DNA from: Maylandia zebra
Lineage: Eukaryota; Chordata; Actinopteri; Cichliformes; Cichlidae
DNA length: 64,000 nt
Assembly (NCBI RefSeq): GCF_041146795.1
Contig: NC_135179.1
Coordinates: forward strand, 11,078,547 to 11,142,546
Direction: 5' to 3'
Positions within the stretch are counted from its first letter, which is position 1. Every line of letters starts with the position of its first letter. A program made the position numbers and the translations under genes. Below are positions 40,408 to 53,240 of the stretch, in pieces. The notes below the pieces were generated by a model. It did not search any database and was not told the DNA's origin. It saw only the letters and a list, made by a program, of their open reading frames with translations.

Positions 40408-42687
40408 GTTTTTCAATTTTAAGGACATGAGGTCAAAGTTCATCCAAGTGATTATTGCCGATTTTTTGTTTCTTTTTAAGAAAAGCTCCGCACGCAGTCC
40501 AATGTTTTGTAAAAACATCACTCGAAGCATGTGGCATGTGGCCATGGCAGGCAAAGCTGGGCGAAATTTAGCAGTGCTTCTCCAACTGGGAACCCTGACG
40601 TTCGAGTGATGACACCTTATCTTTCCGCGCTCAGTCCGGGAGAACAAAAGTACCGTAGTGTTTGGAGTAGGAAAAAAACAGAACTGGAAACGACCGCTGA
40701 AAGAAGACACTTTGTTTGAACAGCTTCAGCCGCGCAACACCTCCAGCCTCCCTCCCGCCCCCTCCTCCCCTCTGCTGCCTGATCAGTTCGTGCAGAATAA
40801 ACCTAAAAAAACATCTTTTCTGCCTTTCATATTTCCATCATAAGGCTTTAGTACCTCCCCTATTTCAGGTTTCGACAGGCCGGCGCGTGCTCGGTGTATT
40901 TTCTGGTGTCTTCTGTATCTTCATATCAGAATATAACAGTAGCTTATAGTTTCATAATTTTCTTACATATTGCATGTTTATATTGATAAATGTTACACAT
41001 TATGCATGATATACTATAATATTATTTTACAATATTACTCGCATTTTAAAAACAAAAAACGATGCCAGCATATAGTTAATTGTTAAGTGGGTGTTTTGGT
41101 TCACATGTTAATGGATTGCAAACATTTTTTTTAATATTTGAAACAAGGGCGAAACACTCTTTTATTCGTTAATAAGTTATCCTGTAGACCCAGGTGGCTC
41201 TAATGGGAGTGCAAATATGAGAAGTGCTCTCAGAGAGTGCGCGAACTGTCTGTAGATGTGAAATATCGGTCACAGCTTCCTGGGAACAGCTTCCTGCGCC
41301 TGAAGGTCAATTACATATTCAACACAAAGCCCACAGGTTGTAATTAACAAGGATTTAAGTACACATGGGTCTATTCACAACAAGCCCAAAACAGCGGCTT
41401 TTGAGGAGACATAACACTGAATGTTTGGCCTTTCACCAAACCAACCCTACAACCCTACAAAGAGCTGTGATTTTCGTCTCCTCGTTCTTTCACTCTCTTG
41501 TTTCCCATAAGGCTTGAAATGTGAACTTGAACTGGTATTATAAGTGCGCCATGTGTGCCCGGAAAGTGGAGGCTATTAAACTTTTTTTTTTTTTTGTTTG
41601 GATGTTTTTTTGGGGGGTTTTTTAACAGAAGATGAAAAATCTGCCAGCATTGAAGAAAACGCCTAACGAGGCGCACTGACGTGATTCTGCTAGGCTGGCT
41701 TATGGGGGTAAAGACCCACCAAAGCAACAGATGAGGGAGGAAAAACTGTTCGACAGATGTATCTTGTCCTGGTTTCTTCATCTGTAGGGTATTTAATCGC
41801 CTGTCAATTCACCATGTAAACAACGCCGTAAAATAGAAGCGAATGCCACTTTGCCCCAAGACCAAAATCCTGAAACAATCAGGAGAGAATGCTGAGTCCT
41901 GGCCTCGTAAAGATCACATCCATGCAATTTCACAGCAAAATGCATGTACTAAGCAGAGCTGTTCTGACCTAAGATCAGTTTTAGCTGTTATTATTGCATC
42001 TCCGCACTGTCATTAGCGCAAAAGGCATTTTACACACGCGTTTTGCCCGATTTAGTGAATGGTAGGGTGGTGATTTTTATTCATTCTGTTTGGTTTTCTC
42101 GATTAAAACAAGAAGCAAAAACAGAAAAGCCAAAATACGGACTCTTTGGTGTTAAAAACATCAGACTTTGTATTAAACATTAAATACTTAGTAGTGATTA
42201 TTTATTTATTATAATCATTGTTTATATGTTTATATACTTTTGGACTCTTTTCCACAACTTTCACTAACTGTGCGACATAAAACAGCACTGATTTTTTTTT
42301 TCAATTTTCGAATGAAACAGTCTGATTTGAAAGTTTCTCAGCTGTTAAACTAAAATTGAAAAAGTTATTTTCTCTTTCTAAAGATTGATTTATCAGCTCT
42401 GTATTCGAGCCGTCCTTTACTCATAATATCACAAAAACAAGTAATAATTAAATACTGCGAAAATGTATTTTGTTACTATAAAAACAGAAGCTTTAAGATT
42501 TAGATTTTTGTTCCGCATTTCTGTCTCTTCTCTGTGGATGAGTTAATCAAACCTATTTAATCCACATACTTCACCAAATCTGAATATAAAAGGTTTCTTT
42601 CAATACACATTTAATCCGGAACCTTTTGTTAAGTGATGTTAACACACTTAATAGAAATGTCAGCTACAGACACGGTGGTTATAATGT

Positions 42688-42735
42688 GACACGTTATTGG
42701 CCCCAGTGGGGAAATTGTCTTTTGACTTAGACCCC
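42688..42735 (-). repeat. LINE 3'-end-like fragment
   Basis: GTTATTGGCCCCAGTGGGGAAATTG resembles the reverse complement of a fish LINE 3' end ('caatttccccact...ggatcaataaa'). It is too short for firm family assignment. Confidence 0.35.
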
Positions 42736-43387
42736 CTTCAGGGAGGTCAGAGGTCAAACTTTTATGGCAGCGGCCTCAGAGCTGGAAGGGATTCACTGTT
42801 GTTGCTCAAGGAAACTTCAGCAGAGCAGATAGGCTTAGACTCAGGTCCTCTGAGTCATGAGCACTTTTAAAATGACCCTCAAAATAATTACGGACAAAAT
42901 GTGCAGCAAATGATGACTCTTTGATTTTGTTGGCAATTTGAAAGGTTTTGTGTGGCCATGAGGAAGACAAAATACAGAACTAATATATTGAAACAAAGGA
43001 TCGCATTAATGTAACCAGTTAATAATTCACCCCACTTGTTGACTGCAACGGTTGGTAGCTGTCCTAACAAGTGTGTTAGACAGCTGGGTTTTACATTACT
43101 GATACACTGCCACTGTAATGTGGAGTCTAAATCAGACAGCAGAAAAAAATATCAATTGCATACACAATTACATCTTTCTTCTCATATGCACAGAAACAAG
43201 AAAAAAAAAGTTAAATCTTTATTTAAGCATCCATATGTTTTGAATGAAGTCATAATCATTAAAAGTTATTATTACATTTTGCATACAGGTCTGAATTCTT
43301 TTCAGGGTCTAGTCTTTTTGATTGAGTTTAGTATATATATTTTTAGTGGATACATAGTGTACACCATATGGTTCACATCTAACAAGT

Positions 43388-43545
43388 AAATGATCCCTTT
43401 ATTGATCCTGAGGAGACACAAATCCCTCGGTGGTTACATCAGGAAGGACATCCTAAGTAAAAATCTGTCAAATAAAATATACTGCACTACCTGCTGAGGT
43501 GGCTCTTTCTGAATAGGACAAGAGCCGAAAGTAACTTTACTGGAT
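43388..43545 (-). repeat. SINE/LINE tail fragment
   Basis: The segment starts with CCTTTATTGATCC, the reverse of a LINE end. It continues with CTCGGTGGTTACATCAGGAAGGACATC, then TAAAAATCTGTCAAAT, then GACAAGAGCCGAAAG. These match, with divergence, a very common teleost short repeat recalled from memory ('ggtggtcacatcaggaagggcatc...aaaaatctgccaaat...gagccgaaag'). The family name is not claimed. Confidence 0.6.
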
Positions 43546-46500
43546 CTAAACTGTCAGACTCAGTTAATAGTTAGCGAAGAGGACATACTCTTCCCTCTCT
43601 TCTTGTTATAGTTGACATCAGACTGTTCATCAGTGCACACAAAAGAGTCACGTGAAATGGGAAGAACATATTTCAGAATGAAATTCCTCTTTCATAATTT
43701 GAAAACCACCTTTAAAAAATGAATGCAAACATGTGTCACTGTCAGGAAGAGGAGAAGCTGGAAAAAAAAATGAAAAATAGAAACATTATCCTTCACCTTT
43801 GATAAGTTTTACCAAACGATTTTGTGTTTTTAAGTATAAATATAATGCATGGCCTGAATATTATTTGTATGCATTTAAAAATGATATGGATGTCAACATA
43901 AATCATTCTCAAAGAAATCTTTGTTATTTTATGAAAATATTTTTAAATTGCGTAACTGGTATTATATTTAAAATAAATCTCCAATGTTTTATGAATGAGG
44001 GAAGTTTTGGCCTTCTTTTAACTATAACATTGATATTGATAGAATCTGAGATACTTACTGGCATAAATTTTTTTTAGAATACTTGCCCAGGTCGGACACA
44101 GAGATTAAAGTTCATCGTCAGTGTGGTGGTGGTTTGTATAAAAACGTCCTCCTTCTTCATTGCTTACCCAAAATAAACATAGCTAGTTGCAACAAAATCA
44201 AAATGCAAAGATTCTAACTATTTCTGATGTTGGTAATGATTAATATGTAGGAGCAAAAAAATGCAATACATATTTGGGATTATAATTAGTTTGGCTGAAT
44301 AAATTATTTTGTGTTGTGAAACTATAACTTCTAAAATACTGAAAAGCATATTTGGACTTTGGAATAAATGCTGAATACTGAATAAATACTAGTAAAAAAA
44401 ACCATCAACATTGATAGAGTGAGACCATTTGATATACTTTGTTTTAGAATGCATCTTTATGTTTTGTTTAGCTATTTTTCTCTTTTAGTTTACAGCACTT
44501 TGAGCTCAATCGCAGTGTTAACATTATTGATGAACCCATTGATTTCACCTTCTCCTCGGCCATTATGCATTTTTGGTGTATCAGGTGTGTCCCATAAAAC
44601 AGGATAAAACTGTAGGGGGTCTGGCGAGTGAGGAGGAGGAGGGGGGCGGCGGGGTGCGCGGTGTTTAGTTACGGTCAAAAACGAGAAAGAGAGAGACATG
44701 GCGAGGGGAGTACGAGCATTAATGCACTCCCTGTGTGCTGGACGTGTACTATTACAAAACACACGCTCTCACACACACATAAGCACACTGCGGGTGCCTT
44801 TTGCTCAAGTAAAAGGTCACCTGGCAGACCGAGTCCTGACTTCCATCCTGAGACCTGAGACAAGGAGAGGCATATCAGGAAATAAAGTTCAGTTAGAGGA
44901 AACCACTACACTTTTTCACTTCAGTAACACACAATTAAATGGTACAAAGTGAAAACAGGAACACTATACCTTAAATCCCCTTTTCAGCACTTCCAAAAGA
45001 TATACAGTACAATGGGTTTTAAAGCACTACAGGAGTCCTGTTTAATGTAGATTTCTAAGAAAGCATATAGGCAATATTTCACTATGTTGTTAATTATGTT
45101 GTTTATTATTGTGCAATTACACACGAGTCACCACTAATGCATTAAGTAATATGTCATAAACCAGTTATGCACAGAGGACATGATTTAAAGAGTTGGTTTG
45201 AAAACTAAAAGAACTTATTTTAGGAGGTTTCAGTTTCTTTGTTTCACTGAGACGGAGGAAACGGTTGTAGTACTAATGTATATGAGTGTGCACACTACAG
45301 GGTTAAAGAAGGCTCACCTGGGCTTTTTGCCCCTACTGTAAATTCCAAGATAGAGGACAGACACAGGCTATTCTGATCGCATTAGGTTCACTCCGATAGT
45401 TTTTCCAGCTATTGTCACTTGACACCATTCCATTAAATCTGTCCAGCTAAAAGATTAACAGCACCATTCTTTATGCTTTCACTGGGTGTTCACTCTGAAC
45501 GCCAAAGGGCAGGTTAAATCATGCACAAGATTTTCATAGTGTGCTGTGTTTTACGTTCAGCCTATCTAGCCTTTTTACTTGATGTTATATCAGCTAGCAG
45601 TGCACGGTGACACAGATAAATTATAGTAAAACAAGTTCATTAATCACAGCCCAGCTTTTCTGTTTTGTTAGTAGTAACCAGCTTGTATTATGATCAAACC
45701 TGTGTGTGTCATTTTTAGTCCAGTAATAATTAAATGGTACTTTTATTCATTATTCATTTAAATTTAAAATACATTTACATTTGTGAGATGAGAACTTCTG
45801 TGGGTAGATGCAGGCTATGCTGCCGAGTCCATTAGTACACTCTGACTTTAGATAGCCGTTCTTATCATTATGATGCACATGATCACTAAATTTTAATGGT
45901 ACAAAGTTGAAGACTTTCTTATACATTGCTTTGCATACGTTACTTTATGTAACTGTTATGAATGGCCAAGACATCAGTATAGGACAAATTCTGCATATTA
46001 TTCTAGTGTATTCAGTCTCATCTGACAGCTAACCGTAAGACAACTGCCATTCTGAGAGAACTTTGTATCAACTTAAATAAATGATCTGACTTCGGTAGCT
46101 TTGAACTTTACCAGCATGAATGTGGGTTGCACATATAAGATAATCTGCCTGACAAGATAGTCTGGCACTCTCTCCAATTTTTAAAAGTAAAAATTATTGT
46201 TAGTTTTCTTTTTGTTGGTGTATTTTAACTGAATTTTGTACATTGCCCAATTTGCTGTAATTTGAATCATGTTTTCCTGAATATTGCACAGAAAAGGATG
46301 ACAACTAACACAAAAATGAGTGAGTGAAAGAAGTGAAGATGGGTCTTGACACAGGAACAATGTTATGCTTTGTTCAAAAAACTATTTGTTGCTTTAAGGG
46401 ATTAAAGGTTGTGCAACTTATTCACATCCTGCTCAGAGTCAGTATTAGTGTTGATTGTGCACACTAGACCTGTATGTCTAAGTGTGTACAGTGCAGGTTT

Positions 46501-47013
46501 GTCTGTTTCCAATGAAACGCAGTAACGGGTTCAACCTGCCAGACTGTTGACTCACCTTACAGTATGCATGAACATGCTTTGATGTTGGCACTGTGCAGAA
46601 ATATGAAGGAACTTTTCAGAAACTGCTAAAAACAATTTGCATATGAGTAATGGTGCACAGTACATTATAGCATGTAATTTGCAGGTTATAGTTTTAATAT
46701 TAGTTGCTCTTACTTCATATCATTTCTGTAAATGTAACCACAAACTTAAGCATGGTTACAAAGAAGAGAGAAACAAGAAAAAACAAAAGACAGCTTGTTG
46801 CTTCTAATATGCTTTCCATGCACCAGAGAAGGAGAGCTTCTCAAAGTTTCACTAAAACACTCATTGCCACGGATTCACTCCACTCAGTACTGTGCAGATT
46901 TGTCGGAAGAGTAACAAAACCTCAGAACAGAAGTGATGAAGGGTAACTATTTGGCTCTCTTCAAAATTTAGGGGAAACGACTGGAGCAAAAGGCCTGGAA
47001 ATCATGACCGCTG

Positions 47014-47027
47014 CTGCCACCTAGCGA
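47014..47027 (-). promoter_or_regulatory. CTCF-like motif, minus strand
   Basis: On the minus strand the sequence is TCGCTAGGTGGCAG. Against the core CCASYAGRKGGCRS it matches 12 of 14 positions, including the invariant AG and GGC. Its orientation points toward six2. By base-composition arithmetic, a 12/14 match alone is expected several times by chance in 64 kb. Its weight comes from position and from pairing with the plus-strand motifs nearby. Confidence 0.4.
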
Positions 47028-49071
47028 TCAGTATGTGTAACCGCATACTGATCAACATAATAGACCATAAAACCAGTGCGCAAACTGGATACTCCAGCAG
47101 ATGGGCTGAAGCGCAATAAGCAGGTAAAAGCATAACAGCAAAATGAGGAGTACTGGGTACTTCTAACAAAGTACCTATATAATAATAACTAACAGTTAGG
47201 TGAAAACTGTGAAAACAATGACACGTCTTCATCAAGGTCGACAGGTGAAATCATTCATGCACCCATCTGTGTTTGCACAGACTAGGAAAAGTAAGTATCG
47301 TTTGTCCTATTTTGCATAACTGTCAAACACACAGGAAACCAAAAGTTGCATGAGCAAACATTAAGACAAACATGAGTAAGACAGCATGAATGACCAACAG
47401 TAGTTTTACAATGATACCTGTAGTTAACTACACATTTCAATAATATGTTTGTTTGTGGCTATATTGAACTTTTTAAAAATATATTTTCAAGCATGCTATG
47501 CGGCTAAATATGTAACTAGAGCCCAAGTATGACGTTTACTTTTAGGTTAAGTTAAACAGATTGAGCTCATGGGCGTGGTGTCTTACTGCTGCACAGAGAT
47601 ACACTGTTTTGTGATAACTTAGAGTTATTTTGAAACATGGGCAATGTAATAGTAAGGGGTGATGCTTCACAATGACAGGCACATTTTGACTGGTAGAACA
47701 ATGGTTTTCAAACCCACATGTCTGTACAAAAAACGGAGGAAGACATAGAACTACAGCTTTCTGATTCTCTATCCAGCCTTCCCCTTGTTTCTCATCTCTC
47801 CACTCTCTTCCCCATCTGCCCAGTTCTTCCTAATAACTTACACTAGACTGGTCCCCGAGCTGTGGACTCATCTTGTTGTGATTTTTTCCCTCACCCACAG
47901 CAGTGGCAGCTGCTTGAAGTCGTTTTTGCTTTGTTGCCGTTAACTTGCTGCTTGATTAGCTCCTCCGCTGCACATCAAACGTCCCTGGGTTTCAGCCAAA
48001 GCAATTTTGTAGTGCGAAATGCAGAAAACATGCCACGGGTATAATTTCACTACACAATAAGAGGTAGACGTAGATGGGGGGTATGTGTCAGTGACCTTAA
48101 AGCTTCTGTATACATCATTTGTAATTTATTGCACACTTGACTTGACACACACACACGTGTAACTACTGGAATGGATCTGGAAGCCATGAATGCCATTAGC
48201 AGCTTGAATAGGCCGCAAGAAATGCTGCATGTGCTTTAAAGTAAATGCATAAAGTTCGATGGTGGAAAGCTTTACATGTGATACATTTTTAGTGAAAGTA
48301 TGCTGGATCATTTAATACCTTTTGTTTCCATCCCATGGTTTATCTACAATTGTCATCTCATGAATAAAAGGAGCGAGCTCATGATGACACCTTGTGGTTA
48401 AAGTTGGCATCTCGTAGCAATTCATTTTCTGCATAATGACTCCTATCCATACAACAGCTAATCTGGAGCATCTCATTCCTATCTTATTCCCACAGGTCCA
48501 TTTAAACTCAAACCAGGAAAGGGAAACAGGACATCCTACTGTAGATATTACCATGTGATTACATGGTACATGGATGCCAATTAACAATTGCAGCAACGGC
48601 CATAAACTTTGGCTTTATAAGATCACAAACTGACTCTAATATTGCTATTTGCAAAATATATTGATTGAACCCATCCTGCCAATACATTAACGCCCATAAT
48701 AAAATCTGGTTTCATGGCAATTTGATCTTAAGATAAAAAAAAATAATAATACACTTCCACTTCCTTACACACAACCAAAGGAAAGAACAGTTTATGTGAC
48801 AAAATAAACATATAACACTTTAAATGTTTTCGGAAGTATTTTTCCTGTTTGTTCGTTTTTGTCAGGGGTATGATAGTCAGCTGAATGGAAATCTGACTGC
48901 TACAAGACATGCGCCAGTGTTGCATGCTGAAGTAGAAAAGATCATGCAGCTGCCTTATAAAGCTATTCCCAGGCAAAGAATCCCTCCAGGCAACTTCATG
49001 AATGTTCCCAGTAATGCAAATGGAAGCAGTTTAGAGTTTTCACTCCACGAATGTTTTTTCTGGTGGATGAA

Positions 49072-49085
49072 TCACTAGATGGCAG
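49072..49085 (+). promoter_or_regulatory. CTCF-like motif, plus strand
   Basis: TCACTAGATGGCAG matches 13 of 14 positions of the CTCF core CCASYAGRKGGCRS. Only the first base differs. Its orientation points toward six3. It lies about 2 kb from the minus-strand motif at 47014, giving a divergent pair. Confidence 0.55.
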
Positions 49086-49478
49086 TATAACATAATGAGA
49101 CAGCTAGCAAGTATATAAAGTTACAAGACGCTGATGCACTCATAGAAGATGGTGTGTATATATATTTTTTTTTCTCACTCATTCACATTTGAATGAATGA
49201 ATGAATGAATGTGAGGAAGTGCTATCTTAATCCCAGAGCAAACACTATCAAACATCTCACTCATCTCTCCTCCCTGGGGGGTAACCAATATGCTAGAGAG
49301 GATTACATCAGGGAAATCAGAAGAGTGCACATTTGCGCATCGCCCACTGACACTGTCACACCAAGAACAGACACCACTGGGTTAAGCCAATTGACCATTT
49401 ACATGGCTCTCAGCCTCTCCCTTTGGCCTCACTCGATTTTCTCCAACTGTTTACGTTCAGTTCTGATGCTGTTTGCAA

Positions 49479-49480
<2 letters not shown>

Positions 49481-49553
<73 letters not shown>
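49481..49553. repeat. (GT)n microsatellite
   Basis: A GT dinucleotide run of about 73 bp is visible. Confidence 0.97.
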
Positions 49554-49554
<1 letters not shown>

Positions 49555-51123
49555 ATAAAAGCAGTCAGAGAGAAGATACGGAAACTAAAGGTAAATATTT
49601 GATGATGGAGTAAAGAAGAGAGCATATTGCTATATCTGCAGATCAATACCCAGTCAGTTTAAATAGTTTTTTGAATGAATGATTTTGGTTCATTCTTTAG
49701 CTGAACCAAAATCACTGAATTTCCTTAAAAATGTGAACTTGTGAAGGGTTTTTGCTGTTTCGAACTGTAACTGCTCCTGCTTCATCCACCTCCACAGACG
49801 TACATTAGGTCTCTGAGCTCTGAACACTTGGCCATGTTTTCTTTCTCCTCTCTGTCTCTTATGGGAGCTATGCAGCTGCTGTTGCTTGATGAACTGGACT
49901 GAGTGAAGGGAGTGCAGAGGACAAGGCCGGTGTATGCATCAATAATGCATGTGTTTTGGAGGCCACCTCAGGACAGAGGCCGTTTTTAAAAAGGGCGCTT
50001 TAAAGGTGCTCCACAACCGAGTCCTGTACAGGAAGTTATTAAAAATAGAAAAAGTGGTTAAACAAAACAGCCAGCTTCAGCTGAGGGCCTCTACCACATG
50101 AGCCAGTTATTAACAACCAAGGTTCATGTTACACGAACATCTTAACTAAATGCTCTCTTAGATGATAAACTGTGAAGGATAAATTTGAAACAGGAATTTA
50201 AATGAAATTTCTTTTCTCCTTTTTTATTTTTGTTTTTGTTTGCAGATGCTTAAGCTCCCCCCCATCTGTACCAAGTAATACCTTTCAGCTGGAATCCTAA
50301 TGTGTGTTACAGAAGGTGGAAAGTGTAAAATGATAAGTATACATGCAGTCATGCAGTATGTAGTTATATTTGAATACAGAATGTAGTTTTGTTTGTTTGC
50401 CTAAATTTATGTATGTTACATTTTTTTAATTCACATTTCAATTAATATTCTATGGACTCTCTGATATAGACAAAGTACATGCTCTTAAAAGGTACATTTA
50501 AAGTCGACTGATCCAAAGTGCATTTTTTACTCCAGGCTCTATTTGCTAATATGTCTATAAATGTTGGATGTATCGCCATCTAACTGGTTGAACTATAAAT
50601 CAACTCTAGTGACCCCAGATAAAGGTTGCTTATACACTAACGTCAACTTGAAATCCAGCCGAAACCGCTTTAGGATATATGAGTGAGTGCAAAATGGGAA
50701 AGTGAAAGTGATCGCTTATGGCATGCAACATGGTGGGATGCACTTCTCCTCTTGCAAGGATTTAATGGCAGATTCAGGCCTGGTTGCCATAAGCATTTCA
50801 CTGTCCCTTTGCAGTGAACCCTTCTCTGTTGCATACTTTCTGGGTATCAGTTTTGAAAAATTAACTAGGGATTGGTGATTCCATTACAGTCCCTGGCATC
50901 TGAATCCTTGAGCATTAAATGCAGTGTTCCAACATTGTTTGACTTTCATGCTATTAAACTTTAAAGACTGCATCCTGTACAGTGTATATACACTATGTGT
51001 GGGGATGATGTGACTTCACTGGCCTGCAGGGATGTTCATGCCTACCATGACATCAACTAGAGCACAAGGAAGGTGCACTGATGGGGCAGTTTGCCTTTCT
51101 GATGTATACTGATAATAAAATTG

Positions 51124-51149
51124 TTGTAACAAGAGACATCTTGTTACAA
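51124..51149. repeat. 10-bp perfect inverted repeat (hairpin)
   Basis: TTGTAACAAG at 51124-51133 and CTTGTTACAA at 51140-51149 are exact reverse complements, separated by AGACAT. It may be a decayed transposon end or a chance palindrome. Confidence 0.75.
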
Positions 51150-51330
51150 AAATTCCAACACAACTTTTACATCAACAATTAAGACATAAAGCACTGCAGC
51201 AGTTGTGATAAACTTTGTTTAAATTCAAGAGAACCTTGAATTTTGGTGCCTTTTTTCTTCTTCTTTGGAGGTGCTTGACAAAAAGGTAACCAAAGCTTGG
51301 GGTTATTTTTTTATTTTATTTCACACGATT

Positions 51331-51344
51331 CCTCTAGATGGCAG
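51331..51344 (+). promoter_or_regulatory. CTCF-like motif, plus strand
   Basis: CCTCTAGATGGCAG matches 13 of 14 positions of the CTCF core CCASYAGRKGGCRS. Only the A at the third position differs. It shares the 11 bases CTAGATGGCAG and the following T with the motif at 49072 and has the same orientation. Confidence 0.55.
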
Positions 51345-53158
51345 TCAAGGAACACGTTTGGCCCTCCGCTCAGCTCTTCCTGGCCACCGCTTTCCACTCA
51401 CAGTATGGACTTTTCCTCTGGTCGGCTGTTTGAGAGGGGGTCGTTGGCATCCAGGGTAAACCTTTCCAAAGCTTTGTAAATGGAGGTTAAATTGATAAGG
51501 ACACCCAGGCATCAGTCAATCCCCGACCTTTTGTTCGGTACATGGGCACAAAAAGGAGGCGTGTCACCGGGCAAGCTTTACTAAAGCTGATGCTTTTATC
51601 GTATTTCACATATTAGTCACATATGCTAATCATTTATTGCTCAGTATATATTTGTATAACTATAGCCTCTTTGCGCAGACTCTTGTGAGCTGATGTCTCT
51701 GTTTCAAAAGCAGATATAGGTTATATAGGACACGGCATAGTCCGGTCAGCGTTACCATTTTATTCTTTTAGCTTTATTTCGTCAGAAATACCCCAAACAC
51801 TTTGAGCTCATCAGAGTAGACCCAGCATCTTTAACTTAGATATCAGCTTTTAGATATACAGTGTCCCTTTGACTAAATTGCTTTCTCGTCATTGCTGGTT
51901 TTGGAGCACTAAACAAAAACACATGCCAGAATTGTTTTTGTTTTGATTAGCTTTTGAGAGATGTGCGTCAAAAAGACAAACCGTTTAGTTTAGCCTATGA
52001 TGTAAAGTGCCTTGTGTGGCATTAGGCCGAAATAGAACCTCGTTTACGGTTAAAAGGGACAGATATTTTTTTCATGCATTGCCATCCCAAAACCTTAGTG
52101 GTTAAAGAAAAGGTTGGGAGTGTCGGCCTATGAAGTGTCTAAGCACAGCGGAACCGGGTGTCTGTGTCCAGGTTCATTCAGTGCTTTCAGCGGCCGACCA
52201 GTGGGCAGGAGCTCCAGCTGACAGACAATAGCCTTCAGCATCAGACCAGGGAACAATCACCAATTCATGGAAGGAAGGGGGTGGGGGGGAGTAAAGAGGG
52301 ATGTGTCACCGAAATGTACCAAGACCGAGAGTACATACGGGAGGGAGTGTGTTTCACAAGTTTCTTGCGAAAAAATAAATAAAACTAAAAATCCAGTATT
52401 ATCATTATTATGATTTTAACCAAGCACGAATGAGGGGCAATTTAACCCTTCGGTGTGCTGAAAGACAAAATAAACCAACTCACCCCCTCTTTAATTTGTG
52501 GCACATGATGTGTATAATGTCTGTACGTTCACGGCGCATTTCCCATTGCATGCATCAGTGCCGTGTAGTACCGTACCATGCTAAGAAGGCCTGAGAACGG
52601 CGGTAGAAAACACAGGTGCTGGGGCTCCATTTAAGCTGCTCAGCCCTCTGTCCACTCGGTGTGCACAAGCCGAGAGATCACAGCCTGCACCCAGCGCCCC
52701 CACCCCAACACGCACATACAAACAGCTCCATACGTGCCGGGCGTATGTACACGCGCGAGAGGAGTGGGATGGGGTGGGGGGGGGGCTCATATTCGCTTGA
52801 GTAAGCTAGATTTGGGTTGCTTTCATGTTATGCTTGTTTTAAAAAGATGAGGCTTGTGCTATAGAAGCCTACACTAATAAGCATTAGACTGGAGTATTTC
52901 TTGACACCCTCTCGCCTCACATGCACACTCACTCCTCCCAACCTGACTGTGAAAGAGAGAGTATGAGCCCATCTGCCCCCCAGTAGCCTTCAAATTTAAA
53001 AAAAGAAAAGAAAAGAAAGAAAGGGGTGGGGGACCTTTTATCATTTCTTCTACCTTGTGTGACCTCCAATTTACAATTTAATGCTCAAAAACTTTTTTCC
53101 TTTTAATGTTGCTCTCAATTAAAAAGTGTGTGCGTGTAATAAATGACTTGCATGAAGG

Positions 53159-53162
<4 letters not shown>

Positions 53163-53237
<75 letters not shown>
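53163..53237. repeat. (TG)n microsatellite
   Basis: A TG dinucleotide run of about 75 bp is visible. Confidence 0.97.

Positions 53238-53240
<3 letters not shown>

Noticed and set aside
52195..52208. Plus-strand CTCF-like match CGACCAGTGGGCAG
   Set aside because: It is a 12/14 match with a T at a purine position and no partner. About a dozen such matches are expected by chance in the window.
52973..52986. Minus-strand CTCF-like match CTACTGGGGGGCAG
   Set aside because: It is a 12/14 match that lacks the conserved A before the G run, in low-complexity C-rich DNA. It also does not fit the divergent layout.
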